From Deltaproteobacteria bacterium (GTDB lineage Bacteria; Lernaellota; Lernaellaia; JACKCT01): a DNA stretch of 39,799 nt. Location: positions 1 through 39,799 of the forward strand of contig JADLEX010000031.1 in assembly GCA_020845895.1 (NCBI GenBank), given 5' to 3'. Position numbers and translations under genes: made by a program. Shown piece by piece: positions 33,601 through 39,799 of this stretch; within the stretch, counting starts at the first letter, position 1; the number at the start of each line of letters is the position of its first letter. Below the pieces are notes generated by a model. That model saw only the letters and a program-made list of their open reading frames with translations, was not told where the DNA came from and searched no databases.

Positions 33601-35997
33601 TGGCTGCTCAATCGGCGGCCCGGCAACCTCGACCTGCGGGCCGAGTACGCGCAGAACCTTTCGTACGCCAAGCGTTACGACGACGCCATCGAGCAATTCT
33701 CCATCGTCCTCTCGCAGGATCCCGGCCGCGAGGACGCGCGCATGGAATTGGCGAAGCTCTTTGCCTACAACAACCGCATTGACGACGCGATGAAGGAATA
33801 CGAGGTCATCCTCAAGCGCAGCCCGAACAACTACGAGGCGGGCTTCGCGCTGGCGAACCTCTACTCGTGGGACCGGCGCTATTATGGCCGCGCGATCGAC
33901 CTGTATCGCCGGCTTTACAACACGTACCCCAAGAACACCGAAGCGCGTCTGGAAATGGGCCGCCTGATGCTGGAACGCGGCGAGTTCGAGGACGCCGAGG
34001 CCGCGTATCGCGACGCCATCGCGCTCGAGCCCGACAACGTGGACGCCCATATCGCGCTGGGCAAGGTCTACATCGGCATGAAGAAGAACGGCGACGCCGA
34101 GAACGAGTTTGCGACCGCGCTCAAGTACGACCCGGACAACGTCGAGGCGCACTTCTATATGGCGAGCGTGCTCTCGATGAATCCCGATCGGTACGAGGAC
34201 GCGATTCCGCACGCCGAATTCGTCGTGAACAAGGAGCCGGAGAACACCGACGTGCGGATTCTTCTCGCGCGGCTTTATTCCTACGAAACGCAGTACGCCA
34301 AGGCCGCGGAGCACCTGCAGTACGTCGTCGATAAGGGCGAAGACGACCGCGAGGTGCTGCTCGAACTTGCGCGAGCCTACAACTACGGCGAGGACTACGA
34401 CTCGGCGCTGAACGTTTACAAGACGATGGTCGAAAAGGACCCGAACGACAACACGGTGCGGCTCGAAATGGGCCTGTGCTTCCTCGCGGTCGGCCAGTAT
34501 CAGGATGCGATCGTCAACCTGGAATATGTCGCCGAGCAGGATCCGTGGAACGTCGAGGGTCGCAAGGGGCTCGCCCGCTCGTACAAGCAGTCGGGCCAGG
34601 TGGATCAGGCCATCGACCAGTACAAGCGCATCATGATCATCAATCCGAAGGACGACGAGGCGGCGCAGTACCTGAAGCTGTACTCGATCGAATACGTGGA
34701 CGGTGCGTTCGTGGACAGCTATTTCATGCTGCCTGGGCCGGGAGGTCCCGGCGGAATCAAACCGGGCAAGGCCTCGCTCTACATGAGCGAGGCGGAGCAG
34801 AAGTATCGCGTCCAACTCGCGAACGAGCTGTACAACCGCCAGAACCTGAAACGGGCGCGCTACGAGTTCGAGAAACTCGTCAAGGCGAATCCGCAAAACG
34901 CCTATTACCATCTGGCGCTGGCGAACATTTATCGGCAGTCGGGCATGTGGCGCTCCGCGATCCACGAATACAAGGTCGCCCAGACGCTGGAGCCCGACAA
35001 TCAGGAAGTGAAGGAAGGACTCGCCCGAGTGGCCTACGAAAGCGCCCCCACGCTGGACGTTTTCGCAGGGTACTCGGAGGCGATCCGTTTCGCCGATCGC
35101 GTCGGCTACTTCGTCGGCGGCGCCGAATTCACCTACCGCTTCCTCGACAACTGGGCCGTCTGGGCGCGGTACGAAGCCGGCCGCTTCGACCAGCAGCGCC
35201 AGGACGTCATCTTCACGCAGTCCCCCGCGGTCGGTCTGCAGCTCGGCCTCGGCGGCGAGGTCGCGATCTCGGGCGAGTACATCTTCAACATCTACGATCA
35301 GAACATCGACCCGACGCACAACTGGGGCGCGCGGGCGAGCTACGACCTGCTCGGCGTCGCCCTCTTCGACCTCGCGTACTCGCGCAAGGACAAGCGCGAG
35401 ACCTTCACGTCGGTCGCGGAGAACATCTATATGGATTCGATCGGACTGACGCTGACGCTGCGCAATTTGATCGGTACGGATTGGGACCACTTCAGCGTGC
35501 TGGGCGAATACGCGTATCGCATCAACAGCGAATCGAAAGGCGACATCGTGGCGCTCGATTCGCAGACGTCCAATCAGGCGCGCGGCGGGCTCGGTTACAC
35601 CTTCTTCGATCCGTTCCAGGTCGCCGACACGTCGATCCTGCTGTCGTACCTGTTCACGTACATCGACAACGAAACGCGCGATCCCTACAACGCCGAGGTC
35701 TACTGGTCACCGCTCGACTTCTACAGCCACTCGCTGCCGATCGGATGGAATCAGGCCGTCACCGAGGACGTGTTCTACAGCCTCGGTGTGTCGCCCACGT
35801 ATTCGTTCGAGGAGGGCGAGGACGGTTGGGGCGTCGGCCTATTCGGCGGCGTCGATTGGCGCATCAACTACAATCACGCCCTATCGCTCGACGCCGACTG
35901 GTCCTATGGCGGTGTGCAGGACGCTTCGTTCTACGCGTGGAGCGTGTTCCTCAACTGGCGAATCTCCTTCGGCGATCACTCCGCGCTGGAGAAGTAG
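30628..35997 (+). CDS. Giant TPR-β-barrel outer-membrane polysaccharide export porin (BcsC/PgaA/PelB type)
   Basis: A 1789-residue protein. A signal peptide (residues 1-23, ending ATSAFA) precedes a periplasmic superhelix of roughly 40 TPR units (about 24-1470). A Gly/Pro loop (GPGGPGGIKPG) near 1370-1380 precedes the last units. A C-terminal domain of about 318 residues has alternating aromatic β-strands and the segment VYWSPLDFYSHSLPIGWNQ, characteristic of 16-stranded export barrels such as BcsC and PgaA. It would conduct the polymer across the outer membrane while the TPRs span the periplasm. Known BcsC, PelB and PgaA proteins are about 800-1200 residues, so this one is much larger. ATG 30628 has GGAAGGA upstream. 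It is the last gene of the locus and converges with the CDF genes. Confidence 0.9.
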   Translation: MKRITVFLLALALPALWATSAFAGLYEDGLSYYGSGQYGKAVAAFQAALEADPQNLEAKKKLGDSYYALGKNAEAAKVYEEVLAQDPNDGVVRLHLAQVRQWQNDAAQAIETYTNLLEKEPENLTAMRELAEVYSWNKETYPKGVEICDRILKIEPKDQKALLIKARLTSWQGEHGKAAEVYEGLLKLDPDNDTARLEYANTLSYAKRYDDAINQFNLLVLKPKMRSQALIGLADAYNYGQRYADAVLTYQMVLEKDKNNVQALRGLGNAYAAQKRTREAVETYEKLATLEPGNQENTLVLANLYSWDESTYPQAIKTLEQLIAKDPNNADARRLLSRIYTFSNNHTEAQNQYKALLDADPDNADLRLEYARALRESGDFGPAIEQVDVVLGKTPDDVDAKIAKAQILTEFGRPDEAIAHYEQILATKGQEKNLDAQVGIGLAYHKKALVAKKRMDELEASIQQQWLGVFDRVRAVFAKWDHDSARTASLDHLEQAAKDHPTSSLPYIKLAEVQMDYGANEDAIAAYQKAAQADPQDVAPWLGMSVVYGKMGNPDKSLDAIRRAAMIAPDNMEVVGGLSDVYTYQRDTQNAIKTLEQALSTHTSDLDLRRKLAIVYSQNSLYYDQAIEQANYVLQQEPEDFQTRLLLARLYSWTEKWNEADREFQVLLSKMPEDEPVKSEEGANVHLAERNKEKALTKEDLYLEMMRVRCYGGRAPEVIVELTDKVQQQPDKATYRLALAHAYEINKEYEKSETLYTQVKDTDPRNSNAYIGLGTVYRETAQYDKAVLAYRDALAIDSESTEAYYGLGVIDRKSGNYERAIAMQRKVLEYDPTNVNGFTEMSYNHYLLSRRYVAVTGEYQRAWWLLQNSWGDLYGIYGDYPANIEQMRRILEDDPANVQVRYLLAQELAAHNRYKEAAREYQKVLEYDPGHVGARLALAEIFSYDRDTYGYAIAQCIEVLKKDPENFDVRLRLARLYSWSGQFEAASQQYIWLLNRRPGNLDLRAEYAQNLSYAKRYDDAIEQFSIVLSQDPGREDARMELAKLFAYNNRIDDAMKEYEVILKRSPNNYEAGFALANLYSWDRRYYGRAIDLYRRLYNTYPKNTEARLEMGRLMLERGEFEDAEAAYRDAIALEPDNVDAHIALGKVYIGMKKNGDAENEFATALKYDPDNVEAHFYMASVLSMNPDRYEDAIPHAEFVVNKEPENTDVRILLARLYSYETQYAKAAEHLQYVVDKGEDDREVLLELARAYNYGEDYDSALNVYKTMVEKDPNDNTVRLEMGLCFLAVGQYQDAIVNLEYVAEQDPWNVEGRKGLARSYKQSGQVDQAIDQYKRIMIINPKDDEAAQYLKLYSIEYVDGAFVDSYFMLPGPGGPGGIKPGKASLYMSEAEQKYRVQLANELYNRQNLKRARYEFEKLVKANPQNAYYHLALANIYRQSGMWRSAIHEYKVAQTLEPDNQEVKEGLARVAYESAPTLDVFAGYSEAIRFADRVGYFVGGAEFTYRFLDNWAVWARYEAGRFDQQRQDVIFTQSPAVGLQLGLGGEVAISGEYIFNIYDQNIDPTHNWGARASYDLLGVALFDLAYSRKDKRETFTSVAENIYMDSIGLTLTLRNLIGTDWDHFSVLGEYAYRINSESKGDIVALDSQTSNQARGGLGYTFFDPFQVADTSILLSYLFTYIDNETRDPYNAEVYWSPLDFYSHSLPIGWNQAVTEDVFYSLGVSPTYSFEEGEDGWGVGLFGGVDWRINYNHALSLDADWSYGGVQDASFYAWSVFLNWRISFGDHSALEK

Positions 35998-36008
35998 CGC
36001 CGATCCCC

Positions 36009-36905
36009 CTATTCCTTGCGCTGCTCCGGGACGTCCGGCTCGACATGCACGAGCAGGTTCACCGGCGCGTCGACGTGCGTCTCGACCATTTTTTCCAGGT
36101 CCGTCGCGACCTGATGCCCGTCGAGCACGCTCATGTCCGCGTCCACGAGAATATGAACATCGACAAATATCTCGCGACCGACATGACGCGTGCGAAGCTC
36201 GTGGTGCGCGCGGACCTGAGGGTGCGACGCGATCAGCCGCGCCACCTGGTCGCGGACCTGCGGCTCGACCGCCCCGTCGGTCAATTCGCTGAGGCAGTCG
36301 AACCCGACCCGCGCGCCGACGATGACGATCATGATGGCCACGACCAGACCGGCGAAGGCGTCGCCGTGATCCCAGCCGAGCGTGCCGCCGATCGTACCCA
36401 CGATGACCACGACGGAGGAAAACGCGTCGGAGCGATGATGCCACGCGTTGGCGAGTACCGCCGGGCTGTTCGTCCGTTTCGCCACGCTCCGCGTGACCCA
36501 ATACAACCATTCCTTGGATACGACGGAAATGCCCGCGAGCACGAGCACCCAGGTTCCCGGCGGGCGCGTCGCCACGTCGGCAATGAGCAGGTGCAGGGCG
36601 CTCCACGCCATCCAGCCACCGACGCCGATCAGAACGAGCGCCACGAAAATGGCCGCGATCGTCTCGAATTTGCCGTGCCCGTATGGGTGCGTATCGTCCA
36701 CCGGGCGCTCGGCGGCCTTGGCGCCTGCGAGAACGGCGATGTCCGTGAGCAGATCGGACATGGAATGCAGGCCGTCGGCCACGAGAGCGATCGATCCGAC
36801 GAGTTCGCCGACGACGATTTTGCCGATCATGAGCGCGATGTTGATGACCGCGCCGACCAGCGTCACGTTTCGGATCGCTCGGGAATCGTCGGCCTGTCCG
36901 CTCAA
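36009..36905 (-). CDS. Cation diffusion facilitator (CDF) metal exporter, HxxxD type
   Basis: A 298-residue inner-membrane antiporter that expels divalent metal ions. Six helices are followed by a cytosolic ferredoxin-like domain (VRAHHELRTRHVGREIFVDV). Transport site A is HSMSD in helix 2 and HHRSD in helix 5, i.e. HxxxD in both places, which fits Zn-type CDF proteins. ERPVDDTHPYGHGKFETI between helices 2 and 3 is the family loop. It lies 19 bases downstream of a paralogous CDF gene and is probably co-transcribed with it. ATG 36905 gives a full-length N-terminus. Only 11 bases separate its stop from the porin gene stop. Confidence 0.93.
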   Translation of the reverse strand: MSGQADDSRAIRNVTLVGAVINIALMIGKIVVGELVGSIALVADGLHSMSDLLTDIAVLAGAKAAERPVDDTHPYGHGKFETIAAIFVALVLIGVGGWMAWSALHLLIADVATRPPGTWVLVLAGISVVSKEWLYWVTRSVAKRTNSPAVLANAWHHRSDAFSSVVVIVGTIGGTLGWDHGDAFAGLVVAIMIVIVGARVGFDCLSELTDGAVEPQVRDQVARLIASHPQVRAHHELRTRHVGREIFVDVHILVDADMSVLDGHQVATDLEKMVETHVDAPVNLLVHVEPDVPEQRKE

Positions 36906-36924
36906 CTCCGCTCCGATCGGCGCT

Positions 36925-37857
36925 TCACAGATGCGCCGTGGGAAGGTATTCGCCGCCGGTCCGCTGACCCGGAATGTCCGGCTCGATGTGCACGAGCAGG
37001 TTGACGGTCTTTGTCACCCGCGCATTGACCAGTTCCTTGAGTTCCTTCGTCACCTGATGACTTTCGTACACATTCATCGTCGGGTCCACCAGAACGTGCA
37101 CATCGACGAAAAATTCCCGGCCGACACGCCTTGAACGCAATTTGTGGTGCGCCCGCACTGACGGATGGGAGTAGATGACCCTCTGCAACTGATCCCGGAT
37201 TTCCGGCTCGGCCGACGCGTCGGTAAGTTCCGTCAGGCCGTCCGCGGCGACGCGCGCACCGGCCGCGAAGATCATCGCGGCGACGAAAATTCCCGCCACC
37301 GCATCGGCGTAATCCCAGCCCGCCAACATCCCCGCGCCGCCGAGAAGCACCACGAGCGCCGAGAGTGCGTCGGATCGGTGATTCCATGCGTTGGCCATCA
37401 ATGTCGCGCTGTGCACGCGGCGCGATACGCCGCGCGTGAGACGGTAGAGCCATTCCTTCGCGACGAGCGTGAAGACCGCGACGGCGATGACCGGAACGCC
37501 GGGAACCGGTCCCGGCCCTAGCCGGAAGACGCGATAGGATCGCCAGGCGAACCCCGTGCCGACGGCCATGATCACGACCGCGATCGCAATGGCGGTCAGC
37601 GTTTCATACTTGCCGTGACCGTACGCGTGATCGTGATCGACGGGCCGGCGGCTGACGCGCGCCGCGACGAGGATAGACGCGTCGATGCCGATGTCGGAGA
37701 TGGAGTTCGCGGCGTCCGCGAGCAGCGCCACGGATCCTGTCCATAATCCCGTTGACAGTTTGACGATGGACAGGACGATGTTCGTCGCGAGCGCCGTCAG
37801 CGTGACATTGCGCAGATCGCGATCGCCGTTGCCCGTGTTGACCCAGTGAAATGCCAT
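36925..37857 (-). CDS. Cation diffusion facilitator paralogue with substituted metal site (NxxxD)
   Basis: A 310-residue CDF protein clearly paralogous to its downstream neighbour. It has the loop RRPVDHDHAYGHGKYETL, six helices and the same cytosolic domain (VRAHHKLRSRRVGREFFVDV). In site A both His are replaced by Asn: NSISD in helix 2 and NHRSD in helix 5. Asn at these positions is known in Mn-type and magnetosome CDFs, so a different metal or heterodimer formation with the HxxxD partner is possible. It starts 55 bases downstream of the dehydrogenase gene. The short His-containing tail TAHL is unremarkable. Metal specificity is inference from two residues. Confidence 0.92.
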   Translation of the reverse strand: MAFHWVNTGNGDRDLRNVTLTALATNIVLSIVKLSTGLWTGSVALLADAANSISDIGIDASILVAARVSRRPVDHDHAYGHGKYETLTAIAIAVVIMAVGTGFAWRSYRVFRLGPGPVPGVPVIAVAVFTLVAKEWLYRLTRGVSRRVHSATLMANAWNHRSDALSALVVLLGGAGMLAGWDYADAVAGIFVAAMIFAAGARVAADGLTELTDASAEPEIRDQLQRVIYSHPSVRAHHKLRSRRVGREFFVDVHVLVDPTMNVYESHQVTKELKELVNARVTKTVNLLVHIEPDIPGQRTGGEYLPTAHL

Positions 37858-37912
37858 CTCGCCAAAGCCGCCGCGAACACGCGGACATCGCGCAGGGAGT
37901 GGACCGCCGGAA

Positions 37913-38962
37913 TCACTCCTGCGGACGCACGATCACCTTGATCGAATCTTCGCCGCGAACGACGAGGCCGAACGCCTCCTGCGTGCGCGACAGGGGGAGA
38001 CGGTGCGTCACCATGTCGCCGACGGGCACGCGGCGCGCGCGGATCATGTCGAGTGCGGTGAAGTGATCCGCGGGGCTGCCCGCGTAAGTCGTCGTCACGG
38101 TGACGTCGTTCTTCCAAAATACGTCATTGATCGACAGGGGAAACGTGACGCCCTGATCGGTCGGAGCGAACAGCAGGATCGTTCCGCCGCGTTCGACGGA
38201 CGCGAACGCCTGCTGCAACGCCGGAATCGCGCCGGTGGTTGCGATGACGACATCCGCGAGGTCGCCGCCGGTGGCCGCACGAAACGCGTCGGGCGTGAAG
38301 TCCCGTGCGTGAACGGCGAGCGCCGCGCCGAATCGTTTCGCGGACTCCAGCCGAAACGTCTGAACGTCCGTCGCGACGATGACGCCCGCGCCGAGCGCGG
38401 CCGCCGTGGCGATGTGGAGCAGCCCGGAAATGCCCGAGCCGATGACGAGGACGTTTTTTCCCGGCCCCACGCCCGCGATCCGCTGTCCGCGAAGCACGCA
38501 CGCCAGCGGTTCCGTGAAACTCGCCTCGTCGTCGCTGACGCCGTCGGGGATGGAATAGACGCCCAGCCGGACATTGATCGCCGGCAAGCGAACGTACTCG
38601 CAAAAACCCCCGGGGTCGAAATTCGTCTTGCGCAACGTGTCGCAGACCGTCTCGTGGCCCGACCGGCAATAGCGGCACGTCATGCACGGCACGTGATGCG
38701 AGACGACCACCCGGTCGCCCGGCTTCACGTACGTCACGCCCTCGCCCACCTCCACGATTTCGCCCGCCACCTCGTGCCCGAGAATCAGCGGCGCTTTATG
38801 GATGCGGTACCATTCCATCACGTCCGAGCCGCACACGCCGCTCGAACGGATGCGCATGAGCGCCTCGCCCGGACCAATCGCGGGGACGGGCACATCCTGA
38901 ACTCGGATATCGGAATTCCGGTAATAGACGGCCGCGCGCATCGTGGGCGTGATTGCGCTCAT
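37913..38962 (-). CDS. Zinc-dependent medium-chain alcohol/polyol dehydrogenase
   Basis: A 349-residue MDR-family enzyme oxidising an alcohol or polyol with NAD(P). The catalytic zinc ligands are in GVCGSDV and GHEVAGE. The structural zinc lobe has the four Cys set in CMTCRYCRSGHETVC. The Rossmann nucleotide-binding segment is VLVIGSGISGLLHIATAAAL, where GSGISG replaces the usual GxGxxG with conserved spacing. This fits the sorbitol, threonine or galactitol-1-phosphate dehydrogenase branch; the substrate is unknown. I chose ATG 38962, 11 bases after the aldolase stop, over the in-frame ATG at 38941. Its place after the LsrF-like gene suggests a joint carbohydrate pathway. Confidence 0.9.
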   Translation of the reverse strand: MSAITPTMRAAVYYRNSDIRVQDVPVPAIGPGEALMRIRSSGVCGSDVMEWYRIHKAPLILGHEVAGEIVEVGEGVTYVKPGDRVVVSHHVPCMTCRYCRSGHETVCDTLRKTNFDPGGFCEYVRLPAINVRLGVYSIPDGVSDDEASFTEPLACVLRGQRIAGVGPGKNVLVIGSGISGLLHIATAAALGAGVIVATDVQTFRLESAKRFGAALAVHARDFTPDAFRAATGGDLADVVIATTGAIPALQQAFASVERGGTILLFAPTDQGVTFPLSINDVFWKNDVTVTTTYAGSPADHFTALDMIRARRVPVGDMVTHRLPLSRTQEAFGLVVRGEDSIKVIVRPQE

Positions 38963-38972
38963 CTCGGAAGGG

Positions 38973-39799
38973 CTACGCCGATTTCCGAGACTTGGCTGAT
39001 CTCGTCTTGGCGAGACCGAGCTTTTCTTTTTGGTAGATCTTGTAACCGGCTTCGACCGATGCCCCCTCATGCACGATGGCGCGAACGGCTTTGATCATTC
39101 CGACGGGGCAATCCGACTGGAAGATGTTGCGGCCCATGTCCACGCCCTTGGCGCCGGCCGCGATGGCGTTTTTCGTCATGACGAGTGCGTCGCGTTCGGC
39201 GAGTTTCTTGCCGCCCGCGATCACCGTGGGCACCGGCACGCAACTCGACACCGCGTCGAAACCATCACAGTAGTACGTCTTCACGATCGCCGCGCCGAGC
39301 TCCGCGCTGATGCGCGACGCGAGGGCGAGATAGCGCGAGTCGCGGGCCATTTCCTTACCGACCGCCGTCACGGCCAGAACCGGGATGCCGAAGCGCTGCG
39401 CTTCGTTAACGAGGTTGGAAAGCGACACCAGCGTCTGCCGTTCGTTCGGCGAACCGACGAAGACCGACATGGCCACCGCGGCAACGTTGAGCCGCACGGC
39501 CTCTTCGATGCTGACGGTGATCTCCTCGTCGGAGAGGTCGTCCTTGAGCACGCTCGTGCCGCCCGAAACGCGAAGAATGATCGGCACGCTGGTTCCGACT
39601 GGAACCTGCGTGCGCAGGATGCCGCGCGTGAGCATGAGCGCATCGGCGTAGGGCAGCAGCGGTCGGATCGTTTCGCCGGGATTTTTCAGCCCCGTCGTGG
39701 GCCCCTGAAAATATCCGTGATCGACCGCGAGCATCACAGTCCGTCCCGTATCGGGCCGGAAGATCTTCGCCATGCGGTTCGCCATTCCCCAATCCATTG
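38973..39799 (-). CDS. lsrF: LsrF-like class I aldolase/thiolase (3-hydroxy-5-phosphonooxypentane-2,4-dione thiolase family), N-terminus beyond the window
   Basis: About 275 residues are visible; the N-terminal part lies past the edge. The sequence follows E. coli LsrF closely: DWGMANRMAKIF, TVMLAVDHGYFQGPTTGL, ADALMLTRGILR, LAVTAVGKEM, GAAIVKTYYCDGF (Schiff-base Lys), PTVIAGGKK and GAKGVDMGRNIFQSD. LsrF degrades phosphorylated autoinducer-2 in enteric bacteria. Here no other lsr genes are visible, so the substrate may be another ketose or aldol. The visible ATG at 39797 aligns inside the LsrF chain (where E. coli has Leu before Asp-Trp-Gly), so it is probably internal, not the start. The dehydrogenase gene follows. 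Confidence 0.88.
   Translation of the reverse strand, partial: MDWGMANRMAKIFRPDTGRTVMLAVDHGYFQGPTTGLKNPGETIRPLLPYADALMLTRGILRTQVPVGTSVPIILRVSGGTSVLKDDLSDEEITVSIEEAVRLNVAAVAMSVFVGSPNERQTLVSLSNLVNEAQRFGIPVLAVTAVGKEMARDSRYLALASRISAELGAAIVKTYYCDGFDAVSSCVPVPTVIAGGKKLAERDALVMTKNAIAAGAKGVDMGRNIFQSDCPVGMIKAVRAIVHEGASVEAGYKIYQKEKLGLAKTRSAKSRKSA

Noticed and set aside
30478-35490. A minus-strand open frame of 1670 codons antisense to the TPR porin
   Set aside because: Its product has no signal, domain or family match and is explained by the codon bias of GC-rich DNA; the plus strand encodes a coherent signal peptide, TPRs and barrel.

Overview
The window is a densely coded, GC-rich piece of chromosome from a Gram-negative bacterium. 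Outer-membrane barrels, lipoproteins, a TPR/β-barrel porin and an RND exporter all imply a double membrane. Separate GlyQ/GlyS subunits, a zinc-ribbon Ser/Thr kinase, DUF1302/DUF1329 proteins and secreted proteins with long Asp/Thr-rich stretches recall deltaproteobacterial or Myxococcota-like lineages, but I cannot name the taxon. I see no tRNA, rRNA, CRISPR array, transposase or prophage gene.

Left part (1-8398). A minus-strand operon starts with a small ribbon-helix-helix protein carrying two Cys pairs (2865-3149). A metal-binding periplasmic protein, an ABC ATPase and an ABC-3 permease follow, then the beginning of a class II photolyase cut by the window edge. A promoter overlapped by a direct repeat precedes the regulator gene. 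Upstream lie a small cytochrome c with a UUCG terminator and an SGNH-type secreted hydrolase with an Asp-rich tail. Divergently, a sigma70-like promoter drives a zinc-ribbon/TPR Ser/Thr kinase followed by a Nudix hydrolase. A convergent DUF21/CBS membrane protein ends this part.

Middle (8536-21555). DinB is on plus. Everything from 9690 to 20830 is on minus and appears to be one long co-directional block: two paralogous lipoproteins, a DUF1302 outer-membrane protein, a DUF1329 (LolA/LolB-like fold) periplasmic protein, a Ycf48-like propeller, an RND/MMPL exporter, a LysM lytic transglycosylase and a crotonase. The order suggests a trans-envelope transport machine for a lipid-like molecule; the substrate is unknown. 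A small protein of unknown function (21037-21555) follows.

Right part (21804-39799). glyQ-glyS is on plus. After a terminator comes the most interesting locus (24937-35997): a tiny membrane protein, a membrane-anchored degenerate GGDEF protein that keeps its RxxD I-site, a DUF2334 deacetylase-like protein, a processive GT2 synthase, a GH8-like lipoprotein and a 1789-residue TPR/β-barrel protein. Together they look like a complete, c-di-GMP-controlled, synthase-dependent exopolysaccharide secretion system that mixes features of Bcs, Pga, Pel and Listeria Pss systems without being a standard copy of any. On minus at the right edge are two tandem CDF cation exporters with different metal-site residues, a zinc-dependent medium-chain dehydrogenase and an LsrF-like aldolase/thiolase cut by the edge.
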